Positions 25,773 through 35,198 of a stretch of 64,000 nucleotides of DNA are shown here, piece after piece. The position numbers and the translations under genes were made by a program. Numbering within the stretch: position 1 is the stretch's first letter; the number at the start of each line of letters is the position of its first letter. The notes under the pieces were generated by a model that worked only from the letters and a program-made list of their open reading frames with translations, was not told where the DNA came from and did not search any database. Origin of the DNA: Bacillus sp. FJAT-28004 (GTDB lineage Bacteria > Bacillota > Bacilli > Paenibacillales > Paenibacillaceae); the NCBI RefSeq assembly GCF_001280845.1, contig NZ_LGHP01000002.1, positions 319,970-383,969 on the forward strand, given 5' to 3'.

Positions 25773-27545
25773 ATGTCTACATTTACAACTGAAGGAAAAC
25801 AATTCGTATTTAACGGCAAACCTATTCGTATTTTATCAGGAGCTATCCATTACTTTCGAGTCGTACCTGAATATTGGGAGGACCGTTTAGTTAAGTTAAA
25901 AGCCTGCGGTTTGAATACGGTGGAAATTTACGTTCCTTGGAACTTTCATGAACCTGTTGAAGGGGAATTTAACTTCGAGTATATGTCGGACGTCATTCGA
26001 TTCATTCAGCTCGCAGATGAGCAAGGCTTGTTTGTAATCGTGCGCCCGAGCCCTTATATTTGCGCGGAATGGGAATTCGGAGGATTGCCTGCATGGCTTC
26101 TGAAAGAAGATCATATGCGTTTGCGCTGCAGTCATCCTACCTATTTGGCTAAAATCAATGCGTATTACGATGTATTAATCCCCAAATTTTTACCGTATTT
26201 ATGTACAAACGGCGGACCGATTATTGCGATGCAAATCGAGAATGAGTACGGAAGCTTCGGTAACGATCGCAGCTACATGGAGCATTTGAAAAATGCGATG
26301 ATTAATCGCGGGGTAGACGTTCTCTTATTCACATCGGATGGTTATACCGATAGCAACTTGCAAGGGGGGACATTGCTTCCAGATGTTCTAGCTACCGTCA
26401 ACTTTGGTTCGAGAGCGGATGAAGCGTTCGGAAAGCTGTTGGAGTATCAACCGGATAAGCCGCTTGTTTGTATGGAATTTTGGAATGGTTGGTTTGATCA
26501 TTGGAATAAAGAGCATCATGTTCGAGCTCCAGAAGATGCGGCAGAAGCTCTGGATCAAATGCTTAAAGCTGGCGCATCCGTTAATTTCTATATGTTCCAT
26601 GGAGGGACGAATTTCGGATTTTATAACGGTGCGAACGATCTAGGGAAATACGAATCAACGGTAACAAGCTATGATTATGATGCTTTGTTGGATGAATCCG
26701 GAGACATCACGGAAAAGTATAAGGCTGTTCGTGAAGTCATTGCGAAGTATGCTGAAGTAGAGGAGATTGCATTACCTCCAGCTATTGCTAAGAAAAATTA
26801 TGGAGAAGTACGCCTTGGGGAACAAGCACGTTTGTTTGATTCTCTCTCACAATTGTCTTCGCCAATCCAAATCCCTTATCCCGAGGCGATGGAAAAATTG
26901 GGGCAGGATTACGGTTTTATTTTGTACACTACTCGAGTTAAAGGGCCAGTATCGCAAGCAAAAGTAGCTATTCAAGAAGTAAGAGACCGCGCGCTCGTCT
27001 TTCTTGATGGAGTTTATCAAGGCATCGTTGAACGCAATACGCATAATACAGGTCCGGATATCGTAGATGGAGATCTCGTGCTGAATATTCCAGCTGAAGG
27101 TGCGGTATTAAGTATACTCGTGGAAAATCAAGGGCGAATCAATTACGGATTTAAATTAAAGGATCCTAAAGGCATAACGGAAGGTGTTCGTCTTGGTTTG
27201 CAATTTCTTTATGACTGGACGATTCATACGCTTCCATTGAATGATGTAGCAAAGCTCATATTTAAGGAAGAACTGCCTAACGAATCATTTACACCTACCT
27301 TCTATAAAGGGAAGCTCCAAGTAGAAGAAATTGGCGATACGTTCTTGAAATTGGAAGGCTGGACAAAAGGAGTCGCCTACATTAACGGATTCAATCTCGG
27401 GCGATATTGGGAAATCGGACCGCAAAAAACATTGTATATACCAGCTCCATTATTACGCGAGGGTGAGAATGAACTCATTATCTTCGAATTGCATGGGACG
27501 AAAGATCCGAAAGTGATCTTTCAAGATTTTGCTGAGCTAGCATAA
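25773..27545 (+). CDS. Beta-galactosidase, glycoside hydrolase family 35
   Basis: A 590-residue cytoplasmic enzyme (no signal peptide) of the GH35 type, which removes terminal beta-linked galactose. The family pattern is clear from the first residues ('SGAIHYFRVVPEYWEDRL', 'ACGLNTVEIYVPWNFHEP', 'RPSPYICAEWEFGGLPAWLL'). The acid/base Glu is in 'QIENEYGSFG' (about residue 157) and the nucleophile Glu in 'CMEFWNGWFDHW' (about 234). The C-terminal part has the two beta-sandwich modules usual for GH35. AAGGAG precedes the ATG. It starts a run of same-strand genes (GH35, unknown toroid-like protein, aldo/keto reductase) ending at a bidirectional terminator, and would act on oligosaccharides imported by the neighbouring transporters. 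Confidence 0.95.
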   Translation: MSTFTTEGKQFVFNGKPIRILSGAIHYFRVVPEYWEDRLVKLKACGLNTVEIYVPWNFHEPVEGEFNFEYMSDVIRFIQLADEQGLFVIVRPSPYICAEWEFGGLPAWLLKEDHMRLRCSHPTYLAKINAYYDVLIPKFLPYLCTNGGPIIAMQIENEYGSFGNDRSYMEHLKNAMINRGVDVLLFTSDGYTDSNLQGGTLLPDVLATVNFGSRADEAFGKLLEYQPDKPLVCMEFWNGWFDHWNKEHHVRAPEDAAEALDQMLKAGASVNFYMFHGGTNFGFYNGANDLGKYESTVTSYDYDALLDESGDITEKYKAVREVIAKYAEVEEIALPPAIAKKNYGEVRLGEQARLFDSLSQLSSPIQIPYPEAMEKLGQDYGFILYTTRVKGPVSQAKVAIQEVRDRALVFLDGVYQGIVERNTHNTGPDIVDGDLVLNIPAEGAVLSILVENQGRINYGFKLKDPKGITEGVRLGLQFLYDWTIHTLPLNDVAKLIFKEELPNESFTPTFYKGKLQVEEIGDTFLKLEGWTKGVAYINGFNLGRYWEIGPQKTLYIPAPLLREGENELIIFELHGTKDPKVIFQDFAELA

Positions 27546-27703
27546 TACAAGCTTTTATTAAATTTTAGAGAAAAATTAAATAAAAGTAGTCGTTATTGTA
27601 GTTATTTTAGAGAATCGTTATTATTCAATGTTCTCAATTACATGGGATCTTGTTAAGCTTTTTTATGAGAAGGATCATGAAATGCAAAAGGGGAAGAGAC
27701 ATA

Positions 27704-29632
27704 ATGAATGCGAATCAGCTTGATAGAAAGCCTGTCCAAATTAAGTCATCTGAGCAAGTGACCCCCCCGCAATGGGCGTTGCAGCAGCAGCAGTTGTTTC
27801 GAACTCTTAATCAAGCGGCGCAACAATTTATTGCACGTTACACACATGCAGATGGCACCTTAATTTGGCGCAGTGATTGGCCAGGTATGGATGGTTCAGA
27901 TGATCCCTATGAAGGTTTTATGAATTTGGCACTTCTATATGTTCTAGGAGGAAGTACTGAATTACATGAGCAATCACGTAAAATATGGGAAGGTATAACT
28001 TGGCAATGGACGGAATATGGGCAAATCCACCGAGAGTTTGATCGTTATTATGATTGGATGCATCATGGCGAAGGTTATCTCTATTTGTATTTCCTCGGTT
28101 TAGCGGGGCCTGCAACGCCTAAAGATCGCCAGCGTGCTGTACGTTTTGCCAATATGTACACAGGCGACGATCCAGATGCTCTCAACTATGATAAAGAAAA
28201 TAAGCTGATCCGCTCTCCTATAACAGGTAGTTTAGGCCCGAGGTTTCAAGTAACGGAAGAGGATTGGAGCACGCATCGTGGTATTTTAGATGATTATTTG
28301 GCTCCATTCGAAGATATTCCAGGTGTGGATTTCGCAAGTGGAAAATGTCCATGGTCAGATGATACAACCTATCAGCATATTATTCATATGATGAATGAAC
28401 GGATGAATAGCGGTGATGTCCCACTGAATTTGAATGTGACAAGCCTGCTCGCGAACGCTTTTCTTCATACGGGTGATGAACGGTTTCGTGATGTAATCAA
28501 AGCATATTTAAGTGCTTGGGAAGAAAGAACGAGGGAAAATGGCGGCATCATCCCTGACAATATTGGTTTGTCTGGCGAAATCGGACAATATAACGATGGA
28601 AAATGGTGGGGCGGATATTATGGCTGGCGCTGGCCGCATGGTTTCCTAACGATTATCGAGCCGATTACGAATGCGTGTATGAATGCAGTCTTGCTTACTG
28701 GGGATATGAAGAAATTACAGCTAGCTAGGGAACAGCTTGATCGAAATTGGGAGCTGCGTCAAAAGCAAGAGGATAAATGGGTCGTTCCGCACAAGCATTT
28801 CGATAATGGTTGGACAGACTATCGTGAAGCTACTCCACATTATCCGGTATATTTGTGGTTTATGTCGATGGAGGATGAAGATCTTGAACGTGTAGAGCGC
28901 ATCCCGAAAAATCACGATTGGAACGAGGTTCTCGTCCCAACGATGTCAGGCACCGACAAGAAAACGGGACGGAATACGAAGCATTATATTGGTAATATGC
29001 AGCCCTGGTATCAATATATTCGCGGACTTAATCCGGATTATCCCCAGCAAATTTTATCTGCGAACTATGAGCTTATTGGCAAACAGCTTGCCAAAATGCG
29101 TTCAGCAGAAGGTGATCCGCATAACTGGTCGCAGCAGTACAGCGAGGGTGATTTCTCTAGCATACATGCATGGCAAGAGATGTGTCCGATTTATTTTGAA
29201 GGACTTGTGCAGTTAACTTTAGGGGCTCCGATGCACAATTCTCACGGTGGTTTGCAGCATGGTCGCGTACGTTATTTCGACGTTGGAGCCAAACGACCAG
29301 GATTACCTTCTGGCATCTCCGCGCTGGTAGAGAAGCTGACAGCGGATTCGGTTACTCTTCATCTGGTTAATACGAGTTTATTCGATGATCAGGAAATGAT
29401 CGTTCAAGCAGGAATGTTTGGTGAACATCGATTTATGCAAGTAGAGATTATGAATCAAAAGGGTGAAGTAATGGACTCTGTAACAGTAGGGGATAAACAC
29501 CTGCAGCTACTGCTACCAGCGGGAACTGGCATTACTTTGCAGGCTCAGATGGAGCGTTATGTTAATCAGCCAACCTATGATATGCCTTGGCAAGAGGAAC
29601 ATAAGCCAATGCTACAGGGACGAGTACAATAA
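27704..29632 (+). CDS. Conserved-looking cytoplasmic protein of unknown function in glycan operon
   Basis: A 642-residue protein without signal peptide or membrane segments; I do not recognise the family with confidence. It is rich in Trp, Tyr, His and Asp with repeated helix-turn patterns ('WPGMDGSDDPYEGFMNLALL', 'YDWMHHGEGYLYLYFLGLAG', 'GGYYGWRWPHGFLTIIEP'), the composition seen in (alpha/alpha)-toroid carbohydrate-active enzymes, followed by a short beta-rich C-terminus. The ATG at 27704 has GGGGAAGAG about 6 bp upstream; earlier in-frame starts (27650, 27677) have worse signals. Its position between a GH35 beta-galactosidase and an aldo/keto reductase suggests a glycosidase or lyase acting on imported oligosaccharides. 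This is inference. Confidence 0.75.
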   Translation: MNANQLDRKPVQIKSSEQVTPPQWALQQQQLFRTLNQAAQQFIARYTHADGTLIWRSDWPGMDGSDDPYEGFMNLALLYVLGGSTELHEQSRKIWEGITWQWTEYGQIHREFDRYYDWMHHGEGYLYLYFLGLAGPATPKDRQRAVRFANMYTGDDPDALNYDKENKLIRSPITGSLGPRFQVTEEDWSTHRGILDDYLAPFEDIPGVDFASGKCPWSDDTTYQHIIHMMNERMNSGDVPLNLNVTSLLANAFLHTGDERFRDVIKAYLSAWEERTRENGGIIPDNIGLSGEIGQYNDGKWWGGYYGWRWPHGFLTIIEPITNACMNAVLLTGDMKKLQLAREQLDRNWELRQKQEDKWVVPHKHFDNGWTDYREATPHYPVYLWFMSMEDEDLERVERIPKNHDWNEVLVPTMSGTDKKTGRNTKHYIGNMQPWYQYIRGLNPDYPQQILSANYELIGKQLAKMRSAEGDPHNWSQQYSEGDFSSIHAWQEMCPIYFEGLVQLTLGAPMHNSHGGLQHGRVRYFDVGAKRPGLPSGISALVEKLTADSVTLHLVNTSLFDDQEMIVQAGMFGEHRFMQVEIMNQKGEVMDSVTVGDKHLQLLLPAGTGITLQAQMERYVNQPTYDMPWQEEHKPMLQGRVQ

Positions 29633-29667
29633 AACAGCCGACATAAATATGAAGCGGGGATGACGAC

Positions 29668-30570
29668 ATGCAATTTACAACATTCGGTAATATGGGGCTC
29701 AAAGTTTCAAAGCTTGGCTTAGGTGGTGCACCTCTTGGAGGAGTATATGGTCAAACGGATGAGGCGGAAGTAGAACGATTAATTCATGAAGCATTGGACT
29801 CTGAAGTTAATCTAATCGATACTGCGCCTATTTACGGTGACGGCGAATCCGAGCGTAGAATTGGAAAGGCGTTGATTGGAGGGAGACGGAACCAAGTCAT
29901 TCTAGCTTCGAAAGCCGTTCGTTCCGATCGCCAATACGATTATGCAAGCACGATTCGGTCTGTAGAAGATAGTTTGCAAAGATTGCAAACGGATTGGATC
30001 GATTTACTTCAAATTCATGATGTGGAATATCAACCTTGGGAAATGATCATCGAAGAGACTATTCCGGCGCTTCAAAAGCTAAAACAAGATGGGAAAATTC
30101 GCTACCTTGGCGTGACGACGCGAAATCTACCGCTTTTGCTGCAGTATATGAAAACGGAATTATTCGATAGTATCCAATTTTATGCCCGCTACATGCTTAT
30201 TGACCATACGGCCAAAGACGAAGTATTGCCACTAGCCAAAGAAATGGGTATTGGCGTAATGAACGGCAGCATACTTGGTATGGGCGTTCTTGCAGATGCA
30301 CCGGCTCACTTTTTGGAAGAGGAAAACATGATAGATGTTGAGCGGAGATTGGAAATGATACGGTTTTTACGAAAGTCAGAGCCTAAAGGATTGATAGAAC
30401 CTGCAATGCGTTTTAGCTTAAGCAATCCAGATATTCATGTGAGCTTGATGGGGACCTCATCTTTGAGCTCTTTGAGGAAAAACATAGCTTATTGCGATGG
30501 GGTTAGTTTTAGTGACGAAGATAAGCAGGAACTTTACCGACTATTCGATAAGCAACAGCTATTCGTCTAA
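29668..30570 (+). CDS. Aldo/keto reductase, candidate L-fucose (aldose 1-) dehydrogenase
   Basis: A 300-residue NAD(P)-dependent oxidoreductase of the AKR superfamily. The catalytic tetrad is visible: Asp and Tyr in 'IDTAPIYGDGESE' (about 51 and 56), Lys in 'ILASKAVR' (about 81) and His in 'LLQIHDVE' (about 117). The N-terminus 'FGNMGLKVSKLGLGGAPLGG' resembles the D-threo-aldose 1-dehydrogenase/L-fucose dehydrogenase branch. In the context of a mutarotase, lactonase, SDR and FAH hydrolase further on, the first oxidation of a deoxysugar to its lactone is the likely reaction, but substrate specificity cannot be read from the sequence. Good ribosome site (GCGGGGATG region) and 35 bp gap to the previous gene indicate one operon. 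Confidence 0.85.
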   Translation: MQFTTFGNMGLKVSKLGLGGAPLGGVYGQTDEAEVERLIHEALDSEVNLIDTAPIYGDGESERRIGKALIGGRRNQVILASKAVRSDRQYDYASTIRSVEDSLQRLQTDWIDLLQIHDVEYQPWEMIIEETIPALQKLKQDGKIRYLGVTTRNLPLLLQYMKTELFDSIQFYARYMLIDHTAKDEVLPLAKEMGIGVMNGSILGMGVLADAPAHFLEEENMIDVERRLEMIRFLRKSEPKGLIEPAMRFSLSNPDIHVSLMGTSSLSSLRKNIAYCDGVSFSDEDKQELYRLFDKQQLFV

Positions 30571-30581
30571 TCTGAATACTT

Positions 30582-30614
30582 AAAAGGCAACGAGATCATA
30601 CTCGTTGCCTTTTT
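30582..30614. terminator. Bidirectional intrinsic terminator
   Basis: AAAAGGCAACGAG ATCATA CTCGTTGCCTTTTT: a perfect stem with A-run on the left and T-run on the right, placed between two convergent genes, so it can end transcription from both sides. Confidence 0.93.
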
Positions 30615-30617
30615 CAT

Positions 30618-32975
30618 TTACATATTCTTTTCGGATAATCGGTATTCCGTTAGCGACATGCCACAATGTTTTTTGAATATCGTATAGAAATAGTTAGTTT
30701 CTTCAAAACCACATTGTTCCAATATATCTTTTGTAGTTAAATTACTGCTATCTAGTAAATGTTTAACATGAAACATACGGATATTCGTAATGTACTCGGA
30801 AACGGATTTGTCGGTCATCTCTTTGAAATGTTTTCCCAAGTAGTTACTCGACATTTGAAGTTCATCGGCAATCGATCTTAAGCTTAGATTTTTGTCTTGG
30901 TATTGTTCTTCAATCATTTTGATAACTCTTGCGGTGAGGACGTTGTGCTTATTTTGTTTATTATGGTCCACAGTTTTGACGATTTCCGTAAATATATTAG
31001 CCATTGATTCCCGAATATCGTCCTTCGTTTCAAATAGTTCGATATTCGTCGAGAAACTCTGAATTGCGTTTGTCAGTCTAGGATTATTGCTATTAATCAT
31101 GTTTATGAAAGTACTGCGGATCATAAACATGAGGTGCATCATCGAGGAAAGAATACTTTCATAAGTAGCCCCAGAATAGACTTGGAAAAACTCATCATAG
31201 GCTTTCAGCGCTTTATCTTGTTGTCCCAGTTTTAGGCAATCGAGCAGTAACTTCACTTTCCCTTCTGGATAAGCACGAGGCTCCTGTATAATTGTTTCCA
31301 TGAAAGATGGAGATAAGATGCAGCCGTGTCCTACCATCATACGATAGAGAGATAGGGAATAGATTTCCGAATACGACTGGGATAGCAGTTCATTGGGAGC
31401 GATCGGTGAGCTGATCGCGGCAGACAGCGAAAACTTCAAGTATTCAGACACTGCAATTTGAATGGTTTTCGTCAATTCGAAAATCGTTTCCTCAACGTTT
31501 TCTTCTAATGGTTGTGCCTTTAATTCCGCAAGCAACACAATCTTATCCGAATCTAATTCTATGACTTCGTTATCATATTTCTTCGAGGCAATTTGGCTAA
31601 TGATATTAGCGATTGCAAATTTCAATAAAGCACGATCACTTTCATTGTAAGCTTCCAAAAACGATTGATAATGATCCAAACGGAATAATACAAGCTGGAG
31701 AGGTTCGTTCAAATCGACATTAGAGCCATATTCTTTTTGCTTGCTTAGCAAATCTTTGGTGCTTAAAAAAATAGTTCCTTGAAGAATATCTTTTAGCCAG
31801 CTGTTTTTTAGGCTGTGATGATGATTTCTGTGTTTCCGCTCGAGTTCCTCGGTTTTCATTATCATTTCGCTAAATGCATTATGCAAAAAATGAATATCCG
31901 CCGAAGAAGCTTCGTTGCTATATGGAGCTTTTAATTTCTGGCGGACAATGTTCATCAACTTGCCAACGGGGGCATAAATAGATCTCGACATAATAATGGA
32001 AGTGAGCAACCCGAATAATAAAACGACAAGGCAAATGATCAAGGTAGAAAATTTAATAGAATTAACAGGACCCATAAACGAATTGTATGATGTTAGACTA
32101 ATAAATTTCCAGTTAGGATTATCGGAAGAAACAAAATTCACATTATAAAGCTCGTTATCTATTTTAATTTTGAAGTTTCCTGTTGGAGTTTGAAAATCCA
32201 AAACTTTCTGGATGTATTCCGTCTGCTTCAAATTTTTAGAAAATAAGTTGTTATTGGTGTCATTGACAATTAAACCATTCGAATCGATCACCGTAATGTG
32301 ATTACCTGGCGTTTCTGATTTGGCATTCAACGAAGTAATTAGGCCACTTAGCTGGTTTGATTTGATGTTGACTACAACGGCTTTATCTGGATGCTTGTCT
32401 GAGACATTCCAATAAGGAACGATGTAAGTATATACATTCGTATGCTGCGATGGGTCACTCACATTATATCCATTCGGTATTGATCGAGCTATAGGCATAG
32501 AAGAAGGCGTTACTATGTTCATATTTTTCAGTATGCTAATAATATTTTGATCATAGAAATCGCTTACATTGTAAAAGCGACTAGTTTCAGTAGAAGTAAT
32601 CCGATCTAGCGTGAGATTGACCGTGTAAACGGAAGAAACATAATCTTGAAGCAGAGTAAGGTTGTTAAGATTTCGTAGCGCATCACCGAGCAAGTACATG
32701 TCATCTTCCTTATTGTATAGAAGAATAGATGTGTATGGACTTGTGATGAGGGAATCCATAAAATTTTTAGATAAATTTTCCATATAATTAGCGCTATAGC
32801 TAATTTGAGATAGTTTTGATGAATCCATACGATTGATAAGTTTCAGGGAAGATGATGAGTAATTTTGGTACAAAAGAAGGGACAACCCTGATATAAGGAC
32901 GGTCAACATAATGGTCAAAGAGATCAGCAATTTGGCAAACAAACTGTTTTGATAGGACTTAAAGGGAAAAATCAT
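30618..32975 (-). CDS. Membrane-bound AraC family regulator with extracellular sensor
   Basis: A 785-residue one-component regulator. An N-terminal transmembrane segment (about 12-35) and a second one (about 305-330) enclose an extracellular Cache-like sensor of about 270 residues. A long cytoplasmic linker follows and ends in an AraC-type double HTH (about 685-782: 'LSLRSIADELQMSSNYLGKHF', 'TTKDILEQCGFEETNYFY'). Proteins of this shape in Paenibacillus-type genomes stand next to and control an LplABC/YtcQP-type importer, here the divergent genes from 33236. AGGAGA precedes the ATG on the minus strand. The inducing sugar is unknown. Confidence 0.9.
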   Translation of the reverse strand: MIFPFKSYQNSLFAKLLISLTIMLTVLISGLSLLLYQNYSSSSLKLINRMDSSKLSQISYSANYMENLSKNFMDSLITSPYTSILLYNKEDDMYLLGDALRNLNNLTLLQDYVSSVYTVNLTLDRITSTETSRFYNVSDFYDQNIISILKNMNIVTPSSMPIARSIPNGYNVSDPSQHTNVYTYIVPYWNVSDKHPDKAVVVNIKSNQLSGLITSLNAKSETPGNHITVIDSNGLIVNDTNNNLFSKNLKQTEYIQKVLDFQTPTGNFKIKIDNELYNVNFVSSDNPNWKFISLTSYNSFMGPVNSIKFSTLIICLVVLLFGLLTSIIMSRSIYAPVGKLMNIVRQKLKAPYSNEASSADIHFLHNAFSEMIMKTEELERKHRNHHHSLKNSWLKDILQGTIFLSTKDLLSKQKEYGSNVDLNEPLQLVLFRLDHYQSFLEAYNESDRALLKFAIANIISQIASKKYDNEVIELDSDKIVLLAELKAQPLEENVEETIFELTKTIQIAVSEYLKFSLSAAISSPIAPNELLSQSYSEIYSLSLYRMMVGHGCILSPSFMETIIQEPRAYPEGKVKLLLDCLKLGQQDKALKAYDEFFQVYSGATYESILSSMMHLMFMIRSTFINMINSNNPRLTNAIQSFSTNIELFETKDDIRESMANIFTEIVKTVDHNKQNKHNVLTARVIKMIEEQYQDKNLSLRSIADELQMSSNYLGKHFKEMTDKSVSEYITNIRMFHVKHLLDSSNLTTKDILEQCGFEETNYFYTIFKKHCGMSLTEYRLSEKNM

Positions 32976-33235
32976 AGGTACAAGTCTCCTGTAATCTCTA
33001 GTATTTTATAATCGTTAATACCTATTGATTATAAATATGTAATTCTGTTTTTGCTATAGAAAGTCAACATATTATAGAAAAAGTTATTATTTTGAGAGCC
33101 AACAGGACTAAAATTGGTGGCTGGATTGCATTTTATAGTATTTATTTGGTGAGTGCCATTGTACAGTGAAGTTGAGCAAAAGAGCAACCAGAATTAGAAA
33201 ATATGGTTCTATGAGAGAGGGGATTTATTACAGAG

Positions 33236-34213
33236 ATGAATAAAGGATCTGAGGTAGCAGTTAGAAGTCATTCACGTATTGGAAAAAAATTAAAGTCTGT
33301 TTTGCCATCGAGAAGCGAATGGAAAACCCAACGAGCATTCTATACAATGATGATTCCAGGAATACTTTTATTGTTTGTTTTTAACTATATTCCAATGTTC
33401 GGGGTCATCTTGGCTTTTAAGGATTTTAATTTATCAAAAGGTATTTTGGGAAGCGATTGGGCAGGGTTTAAAAACTTTGAATTTTTCTTTAGCTCCCAAG
33501 ATGCTGCAAGGATTACATTTAATACGATTTATTACAATGGTATTTTTATTGTAAGTGGATTACTTGTTGCTTTATTTTTTTCTCTACTACTTAATGACAT
33601 AAAAAATAGCCATCTATCGGGATTTTATAAAAGCGCGATGTTCCTTCCTTTTCTTATGTCATGGGTAGTTGCAGGCTATATATCATATGCAATGTTTAAC
33701 GTTGATCTAGGGATCGTCAATCAATTGTTAAATGCGTTAGGTTTCGAATCCGTGAATTGGTACTCGGATGCAGAGAAGTGGCGATACATCCTCCCAATTG
33801 CTAACTTATGGAAAACTGTTGGTTATTTGAGTGTTATCTTTATCGCTGGATTAGCAGGAATCGATAATTCGTATTACGAAGCGGCTGAAATGGAAGGGGC
33901 CGGAAAAATTCGTCAAGCACTTAGTATTTCCCTTCCTATGTTAATGCCGATTATCGTGACGTTATTCTTGTTACAGCTTGGCAAAATATTTTATGCTGAT
34001 TTCGGTCTGTTTTATAACTTACCAAGAGAAAGTGGCTTGTTGTTCAGTACGACCGATGTTATTGATACCTATGTTTTCCGTGCTCTTAGAACGATGGGAG
34101 ATATCGGAATGTCTTCAGCGATTGGATTATATCAATCTGTAGTTGGTTTTACTCTTGTCGTTTTATCCAATTGGATTGTACGCAAGTTCAATAGTGAAAA
34201 CGCATTATTCTAA
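33236..34213 (+). CDS. ABC transporter permease (LplB type)
   Basis: A 325-residue membrane protein with six predicted helices and the EAA loop 'YEAAEMEGAGKIRQALSISL' in its C-terminal half. The N-terminus is a basic cytoplasmic tail before the LplB-like 'YTMMIPGILLLFVFNYIPMF' first helix. It is the first gene of an importer with the permease and lipoprotein downstream; its stop codon is 18 bp before the next start. The divergent membrane AraC regulator upstream probably controls it. Ligands of this family are oligosaccharides, often pectin- or xylan-derived. Confidence 0.93.
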   Translation: MNKGSEVAVRSHSRIGKKLKSVLPSRSEWKTQRAFYTMMIPGILLLFVFNYIPMFGVILAFKDFNLSKGILGSDWAGFKNFEFFFSSQDAARITFNTIYYNGIFIVSGLLVALFFSLLLNDIKNSHLSGFYKSAMFLPFLMSWVVAGYISYAMFNVDLGIVNQLLNALGFESVNWYSDAEKWRYILPIANLWKTVGYLSVIFIAGLAGIDNSYYEAAEMEGAGKIRQALSISLPMLMPIIVTLFLLQLGKIFYADFGLFYNLPRESGLLFSTTDVIDTYVFRALRTMGDIGMSSAIGLYQSVVGFTLVVLSNWIVRKFNSENALF

Positions 34214-34231
34214 ATGGGGAGGAGGTACATG

Positions 34232-35113
34232 ATGATACAGAAACGCAGAAAGATATCTTCAGGTCAAATCATTAGTAACATGATTCTAGCAGTTTTCAGT
34301 CTTTTTTGTATATTGCCACTGGTGCTCGTGCTTTCGATTTCATTATCAGATGAGAGAACAATAGCTAGCTCAGGGTATAGTCTCATTCCAGAAAATTTCA
34401 CATGGTTCGCCTATGAATACGTAATGAAATCATCTGCAAGTCTATTTAATGCTTACGGCGTGACCATATTCGTAACTGTCGTAGGTACAGTGCTAAGTGT
34501 AATAGTAACAGCTTTACTCTCTTATCCATTATCACGCGGTGAATTACGTTACCGCCGACCGGTTCTGTTCTACGTTTTTTTCACGATGCTGTTTAATGGT
34601 GGTTTGGTGCCTTGGTACATTCTGATCACACAGTATTTAGATATGAAAGACCAGATTTTCGTACTGATCGTACCGTACTTGGTTTCTGCATGGAATGTGC
34701 TCTTAATGCGAAATTTCTTCCGTACTATTCCAGAATCTATTATGGAATCCGCTCGAATTGATGGTGCTGGGGAATGGCTTATTTTTTTCAAAATCGTAGC
34801 ACCGTTATCGTTACCTTCTTTTGCAACGATTGCGCTGCTTAACTCGATAGCTTATTGGAATGATTGGTGGCTTGGTTTGTTGTTTATTGAAAACCGCAAC
34901 TTGTTCCCACTTCAACTCTTACTTCAATCCGTCTTATCTAATCTTGATGCTCTTGCAGCATTCTCGGCAGCTCGGAATATTGTCGTAGAGATACCTGGAG
35001 AAACAGCAAGGATGGCGTTATGTATATTGGCGATTGGGCCGATAATAATAGCTTACCCGTTCCTTCAACGTTACTTTGTCAAAGGCTTAAGCGTAGGTGC
35101 CGTTAAGGAATAA
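34232..35113 (+). CDS. ABC transporter permease (LplC/YtcP type)
   Basis: A 293-residue membrane protein with six predicted helices and the EAA loop 'MESARIDGAGEWLIFFKIVA'. The frame is open from an ATG at 34214, but GGGAGGAGG at 34217-34225 lies inside that stretch and points to the ATG pair at 34229/34232. It ends in 'RYFVKGLSVGAVKE', the usual family end. It pairs with the preceding permease and the lipoprotein that follows. Confidence 0.92.
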   Translation: MIQKRRKISSGQIISNMILAVFSLFCILPLVLVLSISLSDERTIASSGYSLIPENFTWFAYEYVMKSSASLFNAYGVTIFVTVVGTVLSVIVTALLSYPLSRGELRYRRPVLFYVFFTMLFNGGLVPWYILITQYLDMKDQIFVLIVPYLVSAWNVLLMRNFFRTIPESIMESARIDGAGEWLIFFKIVAPLSLPSFATIALLNSIAYWNDWWLGLLFIENRNLFPLQLLLQSVLSNLDALAAFSAARNIVVEIPGETARMALCILAIGPIIIAYPFLQRYFVKGLSVGAVKE

Positions 35114-35198
35114 AGTAAACGGTACGTTAAGTTCGGTGATATTGCGGATTATCTGCATTCACATATAGGCTTCATAAATATAAGGGAGGTTTTTCGAA

